DNA from: Bacteroidales bacterium UBA6346 | GTDB taxonomy: Bacteria > Bacteroidota > Bacteroidia > Bacteroidales > UBA932 | Length of the DNA: 35,748 bases | Assembly: GCA_002438905.1 (NCBI GenBank) | Contig: DJSA01000037.1 | Location: 370-36,117, forward strand | Direction: 5' to 3' | Part shown: positions 16,754 to 25,109 of the stretch, in pieces | Numbering within the stretch: the first letter of the stretch is position 1 | How the letters are laid out: the number at the start of each line of letters is the position of its first letter | Notes under the pieces: model-generated | The model's database searches: none | Told to the model about the DNA's origin: nothing | Seen by the model: the letters and a program-made list of their open reading frames with translations, nothing else | Position numbers and translations under genes: made by a program

Positions 16754-18251
16754 TAGTTTGTTCGACTTTATCTGCAATTTCCGAATATCGTGACATATAG
16801 TATTTTCGCCAATATGAAGCCCGCGATTTCAGGCTGTCACCCAATCTGCGCGCATCATCAGGAGAAACCCTTTTGTCAACTTCCATTATGATGGGCCAGG
16901 GCCGGAGTATTCTGCCATGCTTTGGCAGCGCCTGACCAGTGCCATAAATCACAGTCGGGAGGATGTCGACATTCAGTATCTCCGCAAGATAAAACGCACC
17001 TTGATGGAATCGCCCGATCCGGCAGTCAGGCGAGCGAGTGCCTTCAGGATACACAACTATGCTGTAACCTTTGGAAACCAATTCTCTGAGTCTGGGGACA
17101 ATGGCTTCCAGACCCCTGGACGCCGGAAGATAGTCGGCCTCGCGTATGATGAAGCCATATAACGGGTTGTGCCACACCCAATCCGCCGTCAGGATTATCA
17201 GTTTTGGCGTCAAGGCAAGCATAGGCAACAAATCGAGGTGTGACTGGTGATTGCAGATAATTATTGAAGGGCGGTCGAAATTTTCTTCGGCATTGAATCT
17301 GAGCGAGTATTTGTTGCCAAGACATCCGAGGAATTTAAGGGCAAAGCCCAGAGTCTTTTTTATTGCGACATGAAGTCTTTCCTTCTTTTTTTCGGACTTC
17401 TTGCCGAACTTCAAGTACAGAAAAATGCCCGGGGTCACAAATACGGTCATTCCGATGGCATAAAGCAAAATCGTCAGAAATGACTTTATGATAAGAAAAA
17501 GCCAACGTAGCAGTGTCAACGGCAATCCGAACACCAGAGCGAGGAGACATAACACCACATTCAGGACAGAAATCCTAGCGAAATCACGGATCGGGCGAAA
17601 ATGCGAAACCCTTTCGTCTCGCGGGGGATAGTATACCCGCACGTCCTGGCTTACGATTCTGACTCCGCACCATGCAGAGAAGACGAGCAGCTCCAGTTCG
17701 GCCTCATATCTGGATGTGAGAAACCGCAAGCCGTGCAGTTTCTTCAGGGGATATAGTCTGTATCCCGTTTGAGTGTCCTTTAGCGGAACAAGTGTCTGAA
17801 GAAAAAACCAGAAATTGCTGAATGAATTGGCAAAGCTGCTGGACTTGCTGCGTTCCACGCTGTCCAGCCCCTGTCTCCTCCCAACGATGAGGGCTCCCGG
17901 ATGCCTGCGGTTTGCTTCCAAAAACAAGGGAATGTCTTCCGGATAATGCTGCCCATCGCCGTCAAGAGTTATCGCGTACGCAAAACCGGCGCTTCTTGCC
18001 TGTCTGAAGCCGGCTCTGAGGGCATTGCCCTTGCCCGTATTCTCGGGCAACTCAATGATATTCGGCTGGTTTTCAAGTCTTTTGAGTCTGTCGACAGTGT
18101 CATCGGTGCTGCCATCGACCACGACAAAGACATCCTTGCAGAACACAAACGCCCGGCGTACGACATCCTCAATCGTCCCTGCATTATTGTATGTGGGGAC
18201 GATTACGCAGATTCCTCTGCTTCTCAGATTTTCTGCGGTGTCTAACGGCAT
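16746..18251 (-). CDS. Glycosyltransferase family 2-PlsC acyltransferase fusion (ApeJ-like)
   Basis: 501 residues, two enzymes in one chain. Residues 10-225 are a GT-A glycosyltransferase of the dolichol-phosphate mannosyltransferase type: CVIVPTYNNAGTI, VVDGSTDDT (45-52), the metal-binding DGDGQH (97-102) and TQTGYRLYP. Hydrophobic segments follow at about 226-280. Residues 300-490 are a lysophospholipid-type acyltransferase with NHQSHLD (H335/D340) and YPEGTR (401-406). The same fusion is typical of aryl-polyene clusters, where it is thought to join the polyene to a lipid or sugar carrier. It overlaps the dehydratase gene by 10 bases and the FAD gene by 8, suggesting coupled translation. 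The sugar donor and acyl acceptor are unknown. Confidence 0.92.
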   Translation of the reverse strand: MPLDTAENLRSRGICVIVPTYNNAGTIEDVVRRAFVFCKDVFVVVDGSTDDTVDRLKRLENQPNIIELPENTGKGNALRAGFRQARSAGFAYAITLDGDGQHYPEDIPLFLEANRRHPGALIVGRRQGLDSVERSKSSSFANSFSNFWFFLQTLVPLKDTQTGYRLYPLKKLHGLRFLTSRYEAELELLVFSAWCGVRIVSQDVRVYYPPRDERVSHFRPIRDFARISVLNVVLCLLALVFGLPLTLLRWLFLIIKSFLTILLYAIGMTVFVTPGIFLYLKFGKKSEKKKERLHVAIKKTLGFALKFLGCLGNKYSLRFNAEENFDRPSIIICNHQSHLDLLPMLALTPKLIILTADWVWHNPLYGFIIREADYLPASRGLEAIVPRLRELVSKGYSIVVYPEGTRSPDCRIGRFHQGAFYLAEILNVDILPTVIYGTGQALPKHGRILRPWPIIMEVDKRVSPDDARRLGDSLKSRASYWRKYYMSRYSEIADKVEQTNV

Positions 18252-18604
18252 ATCAGTGACATTTTTGCAACGGGAAGGCCATTACTTTCAATATCGACCT
18301 GAGCCTTTACGGAATCATCCGTCTCTGAAATCTTATAAACCTTTACCTTAACCATCGAACCGTCCGGCCGGAGAACATTGAGAAATTTGACGTTCTTCAC
18401 GCGGCAAAGTTCCAGCTTCCTGCATATCGCATCCGACATCAGTTCAAGTCCTGTCTGAAGAATGCAAACCCCCGGCGTGATTGGCTCTTCCGGGAAATGC
18501 GCCTTATATATCACATTATCCGCATTCATACGAATCGCATAGATGCAGCCATCCTCTGTGGTGGCTTTAGATTCAACGAAATATAACTTATTCTGAAAAT
18601 TCAT
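18242..18604 (-). CDS. FabZ-like 3-hydroxyacyl-ACP dehydratase (ApeI-like)
   Basis: 120 residues, a single hotdog domain. The FabZ signature is intact: AHFPEEPITPGVCILQ with catalytic His36 and, on the following helix, Glu54 (TGLELMSD). It would remove water from the 3-hydroxyacyl-ACP made by the ketoreductase, leaving a trans double bond in each cycle of polyene growth. It overlaps the LolA-like gene by 17 bases and the GT-acyltransferase gene by 10. It is the catalytically complete member of the two dehydratase-like proteins in the operon. Confidence 0.9.
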   Translation of the reverse strand: MNFQNKLYFVESKATTEDGCIYAIRMNADNVIYKAHFPEEPITPGVCILQTGLELMSDAICRKLELCRVKNVKFLNVLRPDGSMVKVKVYKISETDDSVKAQVDIESNGLPVAKMSLICR

Positions 18605-19190
18605 ACTCTGCGTTATTGAACGTTATGCTTGTCAAATCCCCGGACTGCTCCAGCATATCGAATCGCCTGGCATGCCGGCAGTCCATGTCATAATACAGGA
18701 CAAGTGCTTTCCACATCTTCTTCATCTCTTTGTTCCGAGGGGATAAAGTGATGACAATCTGCCCGTCTGCAACAGACAGGCTTGAAGAAAACATCTTGTT
18801 GTCAGTCAAGATGCTTCCATTTACATTGCTGACAATAAGTTTTGTCAATTCACCTATCATCCGGGCCTGCTTGCCACTGAGTTCTTCCTTGTGGCCATCT
18901 CTGTTTAAGCGTGTTACAGCCCCGTCAACTGTCAGCGTGAGGACAAAAGGCGTCTTGTAACTCCATTCCAGATAGTCGGGCTTGCGATAAGTCAGGTGCC
19001 CCGTGGAGACAGCCTTGTCAGAAAGCAGCGACGATTCCTTGATCTGCGTGAAATCGCAGTCTATCGAAAGCACTCTGCCGGCATTTGAAATTATGTCTTC
19101 CCGAATCTGCTCAATGTCAACATCTTGGGCTCGCAGACCTGCAGAGCCGACAGCGAGAAGAAATATTATCGATACAATACGTTTCATCAT
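18588..19190 (-). CDS. LolA-like outer-membrane lipoprotein carrier (ApeL-like)
   Basis: 200 residues from ATG 19190, chosen because ATG and the upstream stop share ATGA; the frame is open for 16 further codons but they precede a good signal peptide (MMKRIVSIIFLLAVGSAGLRAQ, cleaved after RAQ; first 20 residues). The mature part fits the LolA fold: FTQIKESSLLSD, GHLTYRKPDYLEWSY, FVLTLTVDGAVTRLN, and a C-terminal beta-strand pattern. LolA relatives ferry lipidated molecules across the periplasm; in aryl-polyene clusters such a protein is thought to carry the pigment-lipid to the outer membrane together with the MMPL exporter. Low overall similarity between LolA relatives makes the exact subfamily uncertain. 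Confidence 0.85.
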   Translation of the reverse strand: MMKRIVSIIFLLAVGSAGLRAQDVDIEQIREDIISNAGRVLSIDCDFTQIKESSLLSDKAVSTGHLTYRKPDYLEWSYKTPFVLTLTVDGAVTRLNRDGHKEELSGKQARMIGELTKLIVSNVNGSILTDNKMFSSSLSVADGQIVITLSPRNKEMKKMWKALVLYYDMDCRHARRFDMLEQSGDLTSITFNNAEYEFSE

Positions 19191-19546
19191 TTTGCTATTA
19201 GGTAGCACCCCGCCATTATCAGCAGTACTCCAATCCATTTCGAGATGCTGACCGGCTCATGAAAGAACACGATTGCCGCGATCATGCCGAACACATAACT
19301 CAAGGAAACCATAGGGTATGCCATGCTGAAAGGATAGTGCTTGATTATATAAAACCACAGAAGGCTTCCCGCCCCATAGCAGACCCCGCAAGCGGCAAAC
19401 TGCCAATTGACGAATACGGACTTCCAGAAAGCCCCTGTCCATGAAAACGGGAGCATCCTAATCAGCGCGAATTTGAGAAGGACTTGCCCTGATGCCAGAA
19501 GCAGGCTTTGGACAATCGCTATCGGGAGTAAAGGAATCCTGACCAT
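19187..19546 (-). CDS. Half-size EamA/SMR-type membrane protein, possible lipid-linked flippase
   Basis: 119 residues from ATG 19546; a TTG two codons earlier is also possible. Four hydrophobic segments are visible: IAIVQSLLLASGQVLLKFAL, NWQFAACGVCYGAGSLLWF, SMAYPMVSLSYVFGMIAAIV and SKWIGVLLIMAGCYLIAK. The pattern, especially SLLLASGQVLLK and MAYPMVSLSYVFG, is that of one EamA repeat as found in ArnE/ArnF, the small flippase subunits for undecaprenyl-phosphate aminoarabinose. Proteins of this size must dimerise. In this operon it may flip a lipid-linked sugar or glycosylated intermediate made by the GT-acyltransferase. It overlaps the LolA-like gene by 4 bases. Confidence 0.82.
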   Translation of the reverse strand: MVRIPLLPIAIVQSLLLASGQVLLKFALIRMLPFSWTGAFWKSVFVNWQFAACGVCYGAGSLLWFYIIKHYPFSMAYPMVSLSYVFGMIAAIVFFHEPVSISKWIGVLLIMAGCYLIAK

Positions 19547-19559
19547 AACCAACTCATCA

Positions 19560-21275
19560 TTAATTTATTGCATATATTGTGCTTTCAGCCCTGAATCGGC
19601 AAGTTTTCCCGTTCTGCAGCTCTTCGTCAAACTCACATACCAGAACTGTCTTCGCTTCTCCTTCCCGGAGCAGCTGCCGGGCATCCCTTACTGCCCAAAA
19701 CGAAGACTCATCTCCTTGTGAGTAGGTGATGTTGTATCCGTGGCAGCCGGTGCGTATCGCGATGGCAGATCCGATTGTATTGTGAGTGCTCTGCATAAAT
19801 AAGGTAGGCTTGAGCAGCTCCTCTTTGTTCTCAGAAATTTCCTCAAGAAATTGAGTGCTCAACTCCAGCATTCCTTTTGAAGTGGCCGTGACGATTGCAT
19901 CCGGAGTCTTGATTCCAGCTTCCTTCAACGCGCAGAAGGCAGAGAGCAGGCTTGCTTTCATGAGCTTGCCCATTCTCCGGGTCTCCATAGGGGAGAGGAA
20001 CTCCTTCAATCCGGTGAGTTCCTCTTCGTTGCAGATCAGTTTCCGCGACTTTATGACAATTTCTGACGAATCTCGCAGGGGCACGTCTTCCGTCTCAAGA
20101 GGCTTCTTGCTCAGTATCAATGACGAATCGTTGCCACCGAAACCGAAGGAGTTGCACATGACATGGTCGAGATTGACTCCGGTCCGTCCCTTTGTGGGAA
20201 CAGCTCCTCCGGGGAATCCATGGCTCCACCCCAAAGAGGCCGGGACGAAGTCGTTCATCATTGCAAGCAGGCAAATGACCGTCTCCACGGCACCTGCGGC
20301 CGATGTCGTGTGTCCGGTATACGACTTGGTGCTCGACATGTCAGGAAGCTTTTCTCCAAAAACACGGTGGAATGCGGCACTCTCTGACGCATCGTTGTCC
20401 GGAGTCCCGGTGCCGTGGGCGTTGATGTATTTTATGTCTTCTGGGCTAATTCCGGCTTTCTTTAAGGCCGCTGTCATCGCCAGGTATGCCCCATCACCCT
20501 CTTTCGACGTCGCTGTCTGATGATAGGCATCACAGCGGTTGGCGTATCCTCTTATGTATGCCAACCCGTCAGGGGAATTCCTTTCAAGCACAACGAAAGC
20601 CGCTCCTTCTCCAAGATTGAGCCCTGCACGAGACTCATCGAACGGACGGCATTGCCGGCGGTCCAGAATCATAAGCGTGTTGAACCCGTTGAGGTGATAT
20701 CGGCTGAGCGGTTCTGAACCGCCTGCGATGACAAAGTCCACCTCATTGTTTTTCAGCATGTCAGCCCCAATCATTATGGCATTGAGAGCCGAAGAACAGG
20801 CCGTGCAGATTGTGCAGCATCTTGCATTTTTGAGACCGGCAAACTCCGCAATTTCCTGAGTGCTCCTGCCGCATTCGTTGCTGTGGGGCAGGTACTGCAG
20901 GCCAGGCTCCGTTTTCATCCTCTCAAAGTACCGTTCCGTCACATCCATGACACCCACAGTCGTTCCGGATATGAGAGCGACCCTCTTGTCTGCAATGTCC
21001 GTAACCTTGGCCTGTGACAGGGCTTCCTTGACGGCAATGGCACCTATGACAGATGTCCTGCTGACGGGAGTGTCGCCGGTAATCCCCAGCATGCGCTTCA
21101 TCTCGTCCGTGGACAATTTTATCTCGCCTACAGGAATGTCAGTGTGGATGGACTGAAGATATTTCATCGATCCGATCCCCGATTTCTTTTTTTTCAGGGA
21201 ATCCAGAACAGAACGGGTGTCATTGCCGATGGCACATATAATGCCCATTCCTGTCACCGCAACTGTATCGCTCAT
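19560..21275 (-). CDS. Ketosynthase with C-terminal chain-length-factor-like domain (KS-CLF fusion)
   Basis: 571 residues, against about 410 for a normal FabF-type ketosynthase. The first 390 residues are a complete KAS II-like enzyme: catalytic Cys160 in CTACSSALNA, His287 in NAHGTGTPDND and His322 in SYTGHTTSAAG. Residues about 400-571 are an additional domain with LSPMETRRMGKLMKASLL, VTATSKGML and PTLFMQSTHNTIGSAIAI, which resembles the Ketoacyl-synt_2 family that includes the partner (chain-length-factor-like) subunit of aryl-polyene ketosynthases. That half carries no Cys at the equivalent active site, as in a CLF. A single chain could thus supply both catalytic and length-setting halves. 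The start overlaps the ACP stop as TAATG. Confidence 0.88.
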   Translation of the reverse strand: MSDTVAVTGMGIICAIGNDTRSVLDSLKKKKSGIGSMKYLQSIHTDIPVGEIKLSTDEMKRMLGITGDTPVSRTSVIGAIAVKEALSQAKVTDIADKRVALISGTTVGVMDVTERYFERMKTEPGLQYLPHSNECGRSTQEIAEFAGLKNARCCTICTACSSALNAIMIGADMLKNNEVDFVIAGGSEPLSRYHLNGFNTLMILDRRQCRPFDESRAGLNLGEGAAFVVLERNSPDGLAYIRGYANRCDAYHQTATSKEGDGAYLAMTAALKKAGISPEDIKYINAHGTGTPDNDASESAAFHRVFGEKLPDMSSTKSYTGHTTSAAGAVETVICLLAMMNDFVPASLGWSHGFPGGAVPTKGRTGVNLDHVMCNSFGFGGNDSSLILSKKPLETEDVPLRDSSEIVIKSRKLICNEEELTGLKEFLSPMETRRMGKLMKASLLSAFCALKEAGIKTPDAIVTATSKGMLELSTQFLEEISENKEELLKPTLFMQSTHNTIGSAIAIRTGCHGYNITYSQGDESSFWAVRDARQLLREGEAKTVLVCEFDEELQNGKTCRFRAESTIYAIN

Positions 21276-21532
21276 TATTTTGTCCTATTCTTTTGAACGT
21301 AATCGGCTATGCTGTTGATGCTTTTGAAGATCGCCTTCCCCTCGGCCGGACTTGAAAGCTTGATTCCATAGTTTTTGTCAAGAATTACAATCAATTCCAA
21401 GGCATCAATCGAATCCAGCCCGAGTCCTTCTCCGAAAAGAGGTTCATCGTTGTCGATCTGTTCCGGGGTCATTTCTTCAAGATTAAGCGCATCAATTATC
21501 TGCCGCTTGAGATTATAAATCAATTCTTCCAT
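21275..21532 (-). CDS. Acyl carrier protein 2
   Basis: 85 residues, a typical type II acyl carrier protein: four-helix pattern, acidic, with the phosphopantetheine serine in GLGLDSIDALELIV. It is one of two free carriers in the operon (the other at 25110-25355). It directly precedes the KS-CLF fusion gene with a one-base stop/start overlap, suggesting that the two are made in step and work together. The two carriers share the DS(I/L) core but differ clearly elsewhere, so they probably have separate jobs such as starter loading against chain extension. Confidence 0.94.
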   Translation of the reverse strand: MEELIYNLKRQIIDALNLEEMTPEQIDNDEPLFGEGLGLDSIDALELIVILDKNYGIKLSSPAEGKAIFKSINSIADYVQKNRTK

Positions 21533-21581
21533 ATTATAATGATTTTTCTTTCAACAACTGAAGTTTCGCAAGTATTCTAAC

Positions 21582-23291
21582 TCATTGCGAGACTTGTTTC
21601 AATAATTTGAGATCTGCCTTGAACGTAGTGTCGTCGGCACAATCCACCCATCCATATATCATTGCCTTCGGGCGAGTCGCATCGAGAGTGGCCCGTATGA
21701 CTCTGTCTATGACAGCTTCATCTTCCTCCGGCAGCATGACCAATGTCGTTTCTCCCTTTACATTGTTTTTGATCGCTATTTCGCCAAGGACAATGTTGGG
21801 CAGGGTGTTGATGAATACGACGGGGCTGGGGTAAAACTCTTCCTTGTCGGAGAATGTTGAAAGATGTTTCCTGTCCGCAAGCACTGACCCCGTCTTTGTA
21901 AATATGAAGACGGCCGTATCTTCAGGACTGATGTCCTTGAGCTCATCGCCGGCTACTAGCCCTGCTCCCACATATGCAAGTCTGCTGAACTGGTCCATCT
22001 TGAAATATCTGGAATCATCGGCCATATATTTCTTGAAAATTTCGGTAATAAACGGATATCCCGGAGTTTCGGCCCGAACCACGTTCCGGTTAAAGACTAG
22101 TTTGTCCGGAGTTATGATCACCTCCCCGGCCTGGCAGTACTGCGCGTGACCCGGATTCTTCTTTGCGGCAACAATGTCCTTTGAGTATATCATGGCACCA
22201 TTGCATCCTCCAAATCCGGATTGAGTTTTGACGAATGTTTTTCCTGCAGCCTTTCTTGGCTGGTTTGAAATGTTTATCTTGCCGCTGACGCCAATCTCTT
22301 CAAACCCGAGTGCGGGCAGAATTATGTCCTCATCAAGGGCGCGCATCGTTATGATCGCCTCAACTATTCCGGATGCCCCGAAAGTGTGGCCAAAATGGGC
22401 CTTGTACGCCGTTGCTGGGATGCTGCCCAGTCCGGCGCTCTCAATGGCTTTGGACTCCATCTGATCATTGAACATGGTCGCTGTGCCATGGGCGGTCACA
22501 CATGCAATGGCCGCCTTAACCTCAGGAGTGAGAATCCTTGCAATTGCGCGGCTCACACCCTCTCCGCTCGGCAAAGGGGCACTGACATGGTAGGCGTCAT
22601 TGTCGAGACAGCCGTCAATTATGCGCCATGTGCTGCCCAGTGTGTCATTGTCGGACTTCTTCAATATGATAGTCGCCGCGCATTCTCCGATGTTGAGGCC
22701 GAGCCTTTCGATGTCAAACGGGCGGCAATACGTCGGGGACAATGCCTTGAAGGAAGAGAATCCGGCAAGGACAAAAGCCGACACGACGTCTGCTCCGCAC
22801 ACTATCGCGTAGTCATAAAGACCGGCACTGATAAGCCTGTCAGCCATCATCTGCGCTGTTGCGCCTGAAATGCAGGCATTGCTTACCAGCAGAGGGTCAT
22901 TCACGAGCCCGAGACTCCGCGCTATCTTTTTTGCCGCTACGCCCGGGGCGAGATATTCGCCATCCTTTTCCGGCACCTCACCCAACTCCTCTATTCCGGC
23001 AGTGGAAGTCGCAAGGATGAAGATAACCCGGGGTGACGCGATGTCTATGGAAACGTGACTCAGAGCCTCCCTTACAGACCTCAGGACAATGGACTCGAAC
23101 CAGCTGAAGCCGCTGATTTTCAGAGCCTCTTTCTGCTGCGGCGTACAGATTCCCACGCAGAACTTTCCCGGAACGCCCAGACAGCCATCCTTTATTTTCA
23201 GGGATGTGTCACCCCTTTTCACCGCCGTGTAATTTTCAGCAGTGGTCAAGCCTAAGGGGGAGGTTATGTTAGTTGAGATTATGTCTGTCAT
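21582..23291 (-). CDS. Long ketosynthase with a C-terminal half-ketosynthase domain
   Basis: 569 residues from ATG 23291, chosen because it overlaps the thioesterase stop as ATGA; eight more codons are open upstream. The first 370 residues are a ketosynthase with catalytic Cys140 in SNACISGATAQ, His268 in TAHGTATMFND and His302 in KAHFGHTFGASG, so it should be active. Residues about 390-569 are an added domain with MDQFSRLAYVGAGL and SPVVFINTLPNIVLGEIA, lines that resemble the N-terminal half of ketosynthases. The C-terminal part lacks an active-site Cys. It differs clearly from the other two ketosynthases and could handle starter condensation or a late step; this is not decided by sequence. 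Confidence 0.86.
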   Translation of the reverse strand: MTDIISTNITSPLGLTTAENYTAVKRGDTSLKIKDGCLGVPGKFCVGICTPQQKEALKISGFSWFESIVLRSVREALSHVSIDIASPRVIFILATSTAGIEELGEVPEKDGEYLAPGVAAKKIARSLGLVNDPLLVSNACISGATAQMMADRLISAGLYDYAIVCGADVVSAFVLAGFSSFKALSPTYCRPFDIERLGLNIGECAATIILKKSDNDTLGSTWRIIDGCLDNDAYHVSAPLPSGEGVSRAIARILTPEVKAAIACVTAHGTATMFNDQMESKAIESAGLGSIPATAYKAHFGHTFGASGIVEAIITMRALDEDIILPALGFEEIGVSGKINISNQPRKAAGKTFVKTQSGFGGCNGAMIYSKDIVAAKKNPGHAQYCQAGEVIITPDKLVFNRNVVRAETPGYPFITEIFKKYMADDSRYFKMDQFSRLAYVGAGLVAGDELKDISPEDTAVFIFTKTGSVLADRKHLSTFSDKEEFYPSPVVFINTLPNIVLGEIAIKNNVKGETTLVMLPEEDEAVIDRVIRATLDATRPKAMIYGWVDCADDTTFKADLKLLKQVSQ

Positions 23292-23716
23292 AGGAGTCCC
23301 ATCTGTTTTTTCCAATTCAGATAAAATTCAGGCGATTCCCACAGAAGATTATAATTCCTATCCATGAAAACCTGAACGGAACTTGCAGTAAGGTAGACCA
23401 TGCCGTCATTCGGGTCGGCTATCTCATAATCGAAGACAATCTTCGCGGAATCTGTCGGACGATACCTTACCTTTACCACAGGAGACATTCCATACATCAA
23501 GGGTTTTTTGTAATTGACCTTCAATTCCACAATTGGTGCGAAGACGTTCTCGACGATGTATTTCGTGTATGACAAGCCATATTTTGCACCGAATGCCTCG
23601 CGGCCGTCCTCAAGATATGCGGCGTACGAGCCGTGCCATACGACTCCCATCATATCGACTTCATTGAACCGTATTTCCAGTTTCTTCTCTGCAATCAGTG
23701 TAATATCGTTTCCCAT
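23288..23716 (-). CDS. YbgC-like acyl-CoA/ACP thioesterase (ApeK-like)
   Basis: 142 residues, single hotdog domain of the 4-hydroxybenzoyl-CoA/YbgC thioesterase type. The family signature is present: RFNEVDMMGVVWHGSYAAYLEDGRE-like segment with Asp21, His28 and Glu36, followed by VNYKKPLMYG. It would hydrolyse thioesters, either releasing the finished polyene or clearing stalled acyl chains from the carriers. It starts inside the dehydratase stop (TAATG) and ends overlapping the next ketosynthase start (ATGA), so translation of all three is likely coupled. Confidence 0.9.
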   Translation of the reverse strand: MGNDITLIAEKKLEIRFNEVDMMGVVWHGSYAAYLEDGREAFGAKYGLSYTKYIVENVFAPIVELKVNYKKPLMYGMSPVVKVRYRPTDSAKIVFDYEIADPNDGMVYLTASSVQVFMDRNYNLLWESPEFYLNWKKQMGLL

Positions 23717-24171
23717 TATGATTCAATGTTCTTTACGGCCAGTTTTATCTGTCCTCTGGCGATTATTTTGCCATCACTTTCCACAATTGCCGATGCGAGC
23801 GTCATTCCGAAAACCTCCTCAAGGACATCGACCGTTGTCCTGACAATGGAGCCGGCCTTTGCAGTGCCGAAAATTTCATAATCACGGATAGCCCCAATAT
23901 ACCCTATCTGAACATCCTTCTGCAAAATATATTTGTTGTAAAATCCTATGCGGGCCGCGCATGTCTGGGCGATATTCTCCATAATCCCACAGGGAGAGAA
24001 GACCCCATCGTCAACAAAGAGATTGTCCTCGCGTATCAGAGTCTCGGTCGTCGACGAATTTAATGTAAATTTGACAAGTTTTCCCACCATAACAAAAGGC
24101 TCCTGTTGAGGCAGAACAGTGTGCATGTCTATCGACTGCAGAAATTTGTCCGTAACGTCTTCAAGTCTCAT
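23716..24171 (-). CDS. Second hotdog dehydratase-like protein (ApeP-like)
   Basis: 151 residues from ATG 24171, which overlaps the acyltransferase stop as ATGA; the open frame three codons earlier would need TTG. It has the fold pattern of 3-hydroxyacyl-ACP dehydratases: VLPQQEPFVMVGKLV, then GVFSPCGIMENIAQTCA with Glu65, then IGYIGAIRDYEIFG. Compared with FabZ/FabA it has Gln in the PQQEPF position where many relatives have His, and Cys-Gly in place of the HFPG motif, so no obvious catalytic His is seen. It may act together with the FabZ-like protein at 18242-18604, either as partner subunit or as an enzyme with different chemistry. Confidence 0.86.
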   Translation of the reverse strand: MRLEDVTDKFLQSIDMHTVLPQQEPFVMVGKLVKFTLNSSTTETLIREDNLFVDDGVFSPCGIMENIAQTCAARIGFYNKYILQKDVQIGYIGAIRDYEIFGTAKAGSIVRTTVDVLEEVFGMTLASAIVESDGKIIARGQIKLAVKNIES

Positions 24172-25049
24172 TGTGCCCAAAAATCAAAAAAGTTATACCA
24201 CTGGGTTGGATAAATTCTGATTATCCGCTCTAACTCAGCCACATAGGAATTGCACAGCTGCTCAATCTGTATCTTGCGTGGAGCCTCCTTGTCGTAGTGC
24301 AGGGGTGTCAGATGAATCTTGTATCTTTTCACTCCGGCCTTCATGACATTGACAGCAAGGACATCAACTCCGCGCATTGTCGCAACGCTGAACGGCCCCT
24401 GCGGAAACTTTGCTTCCCTGCCCAAGAAAACCGCCCTGATGCACCTTGCGCCTTCCATATACCGGTCTGCCGGGAAACTGACTATGTCACCGCCTCTCAG
24501 TGCCTTGTCAATCTCAAATAGGTGGCTCATGTCGTCTTCCAGCACGATCATGCAGACATTTGTCTTTACGAACATGCTGTTGCGGTTATTCATCACGGAC
24601 TCCTTCTCAAGAGGGGAGACAACGGCATGAATCTTTTTCCGGAACGAGTCCAAGGAATAGCCTGCAATTTCATAATTCCCGACATGCGCGCTCAGCTGGA
24701 CAAATCCCTCATCCTTTGACGCAAGCTGTCTGAAATAATCTTCGCCGGCAATCTCAACCTCGAATTTCTTTCCTGCGTACATCGCAAAACGGTCAATTAC
24801 AACCTGCGAGAAAAGGCAATGATTCCTGTATGTGAGCCACGCCGCTTTGATTGCCCGATATCCCAAATGTGAATGATAAAACGAAAAGGCTGTTCGCCGG
24901 CTGTTGTTCAACATAAGACAGATGGGAACAATGAATATGTCGGAAAACACATAGAGCAGCCTGACATCTGCAAAACGGAGAACACGGATGAGATTCCTAT
25001 GCATCCACCCGTTTCCGAAAGTATTCCCTGTCCACCGGCGCTCTGCCAT
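24168..25049 (-). CDS. LpxL/HtrB-type lipid A-like acyltransferase (ApeD-like)
   Basis: 293 residues from ATG 25049 (MAERRWTGNTFGNGWMHR), chosen because the W-x-G-x-T-x-G start is typical of the family; the frame is open to a TTG at 25091. One membrane-associated stretch (LLYVFSDIFIVPICLML) is followed by the HX4E-type catalytic motif SAHVGNYE and later DRYMEGARC and FLGREAKFPQGPFSVA. The protein belongs to the lipid A biosynthesis lauroyl-acyltransferase family at the inner membrane. In this operon it probably transfers the polyene or a fatty acyl chain from carrier protein to a lipid or sugar acceptor, making the membrane-anchored product. Confidence 0.88.
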   Translation of the reverse strand: MAERRWTGNTFGNGWMHRNLIRVLRFADVRLLYVFSDIFIVPICLMLNNSRRTAFSFYHSHLGYRAIKAAWLTYRNHCLFSQVVIDRFAMYAGKKFEVEIAGEDYFRQLASKDEGFVQLSAHVGNYEIAGYSLDSFRKKIHAVVSPLEKESVMNNRNSMFVKTNVCMIVLEDDMSHLFEIDKALRGGDIVSFPADRYMEGARCIRAVFLGREAKFPQGPFSVATMRGVDVLAVNVMKAGVKRYKIHLTPLHYDKEAPRKIQIEQLCNSYVAELERIIRIYPTQWYNFFDFWAQ

Positions 25050-25109
25050 TCCCTGATTCAAGTCTGCAAGTATCTGACTCAAGCCTCGCAAGTACGAGAT
25101 TTGAGCACC

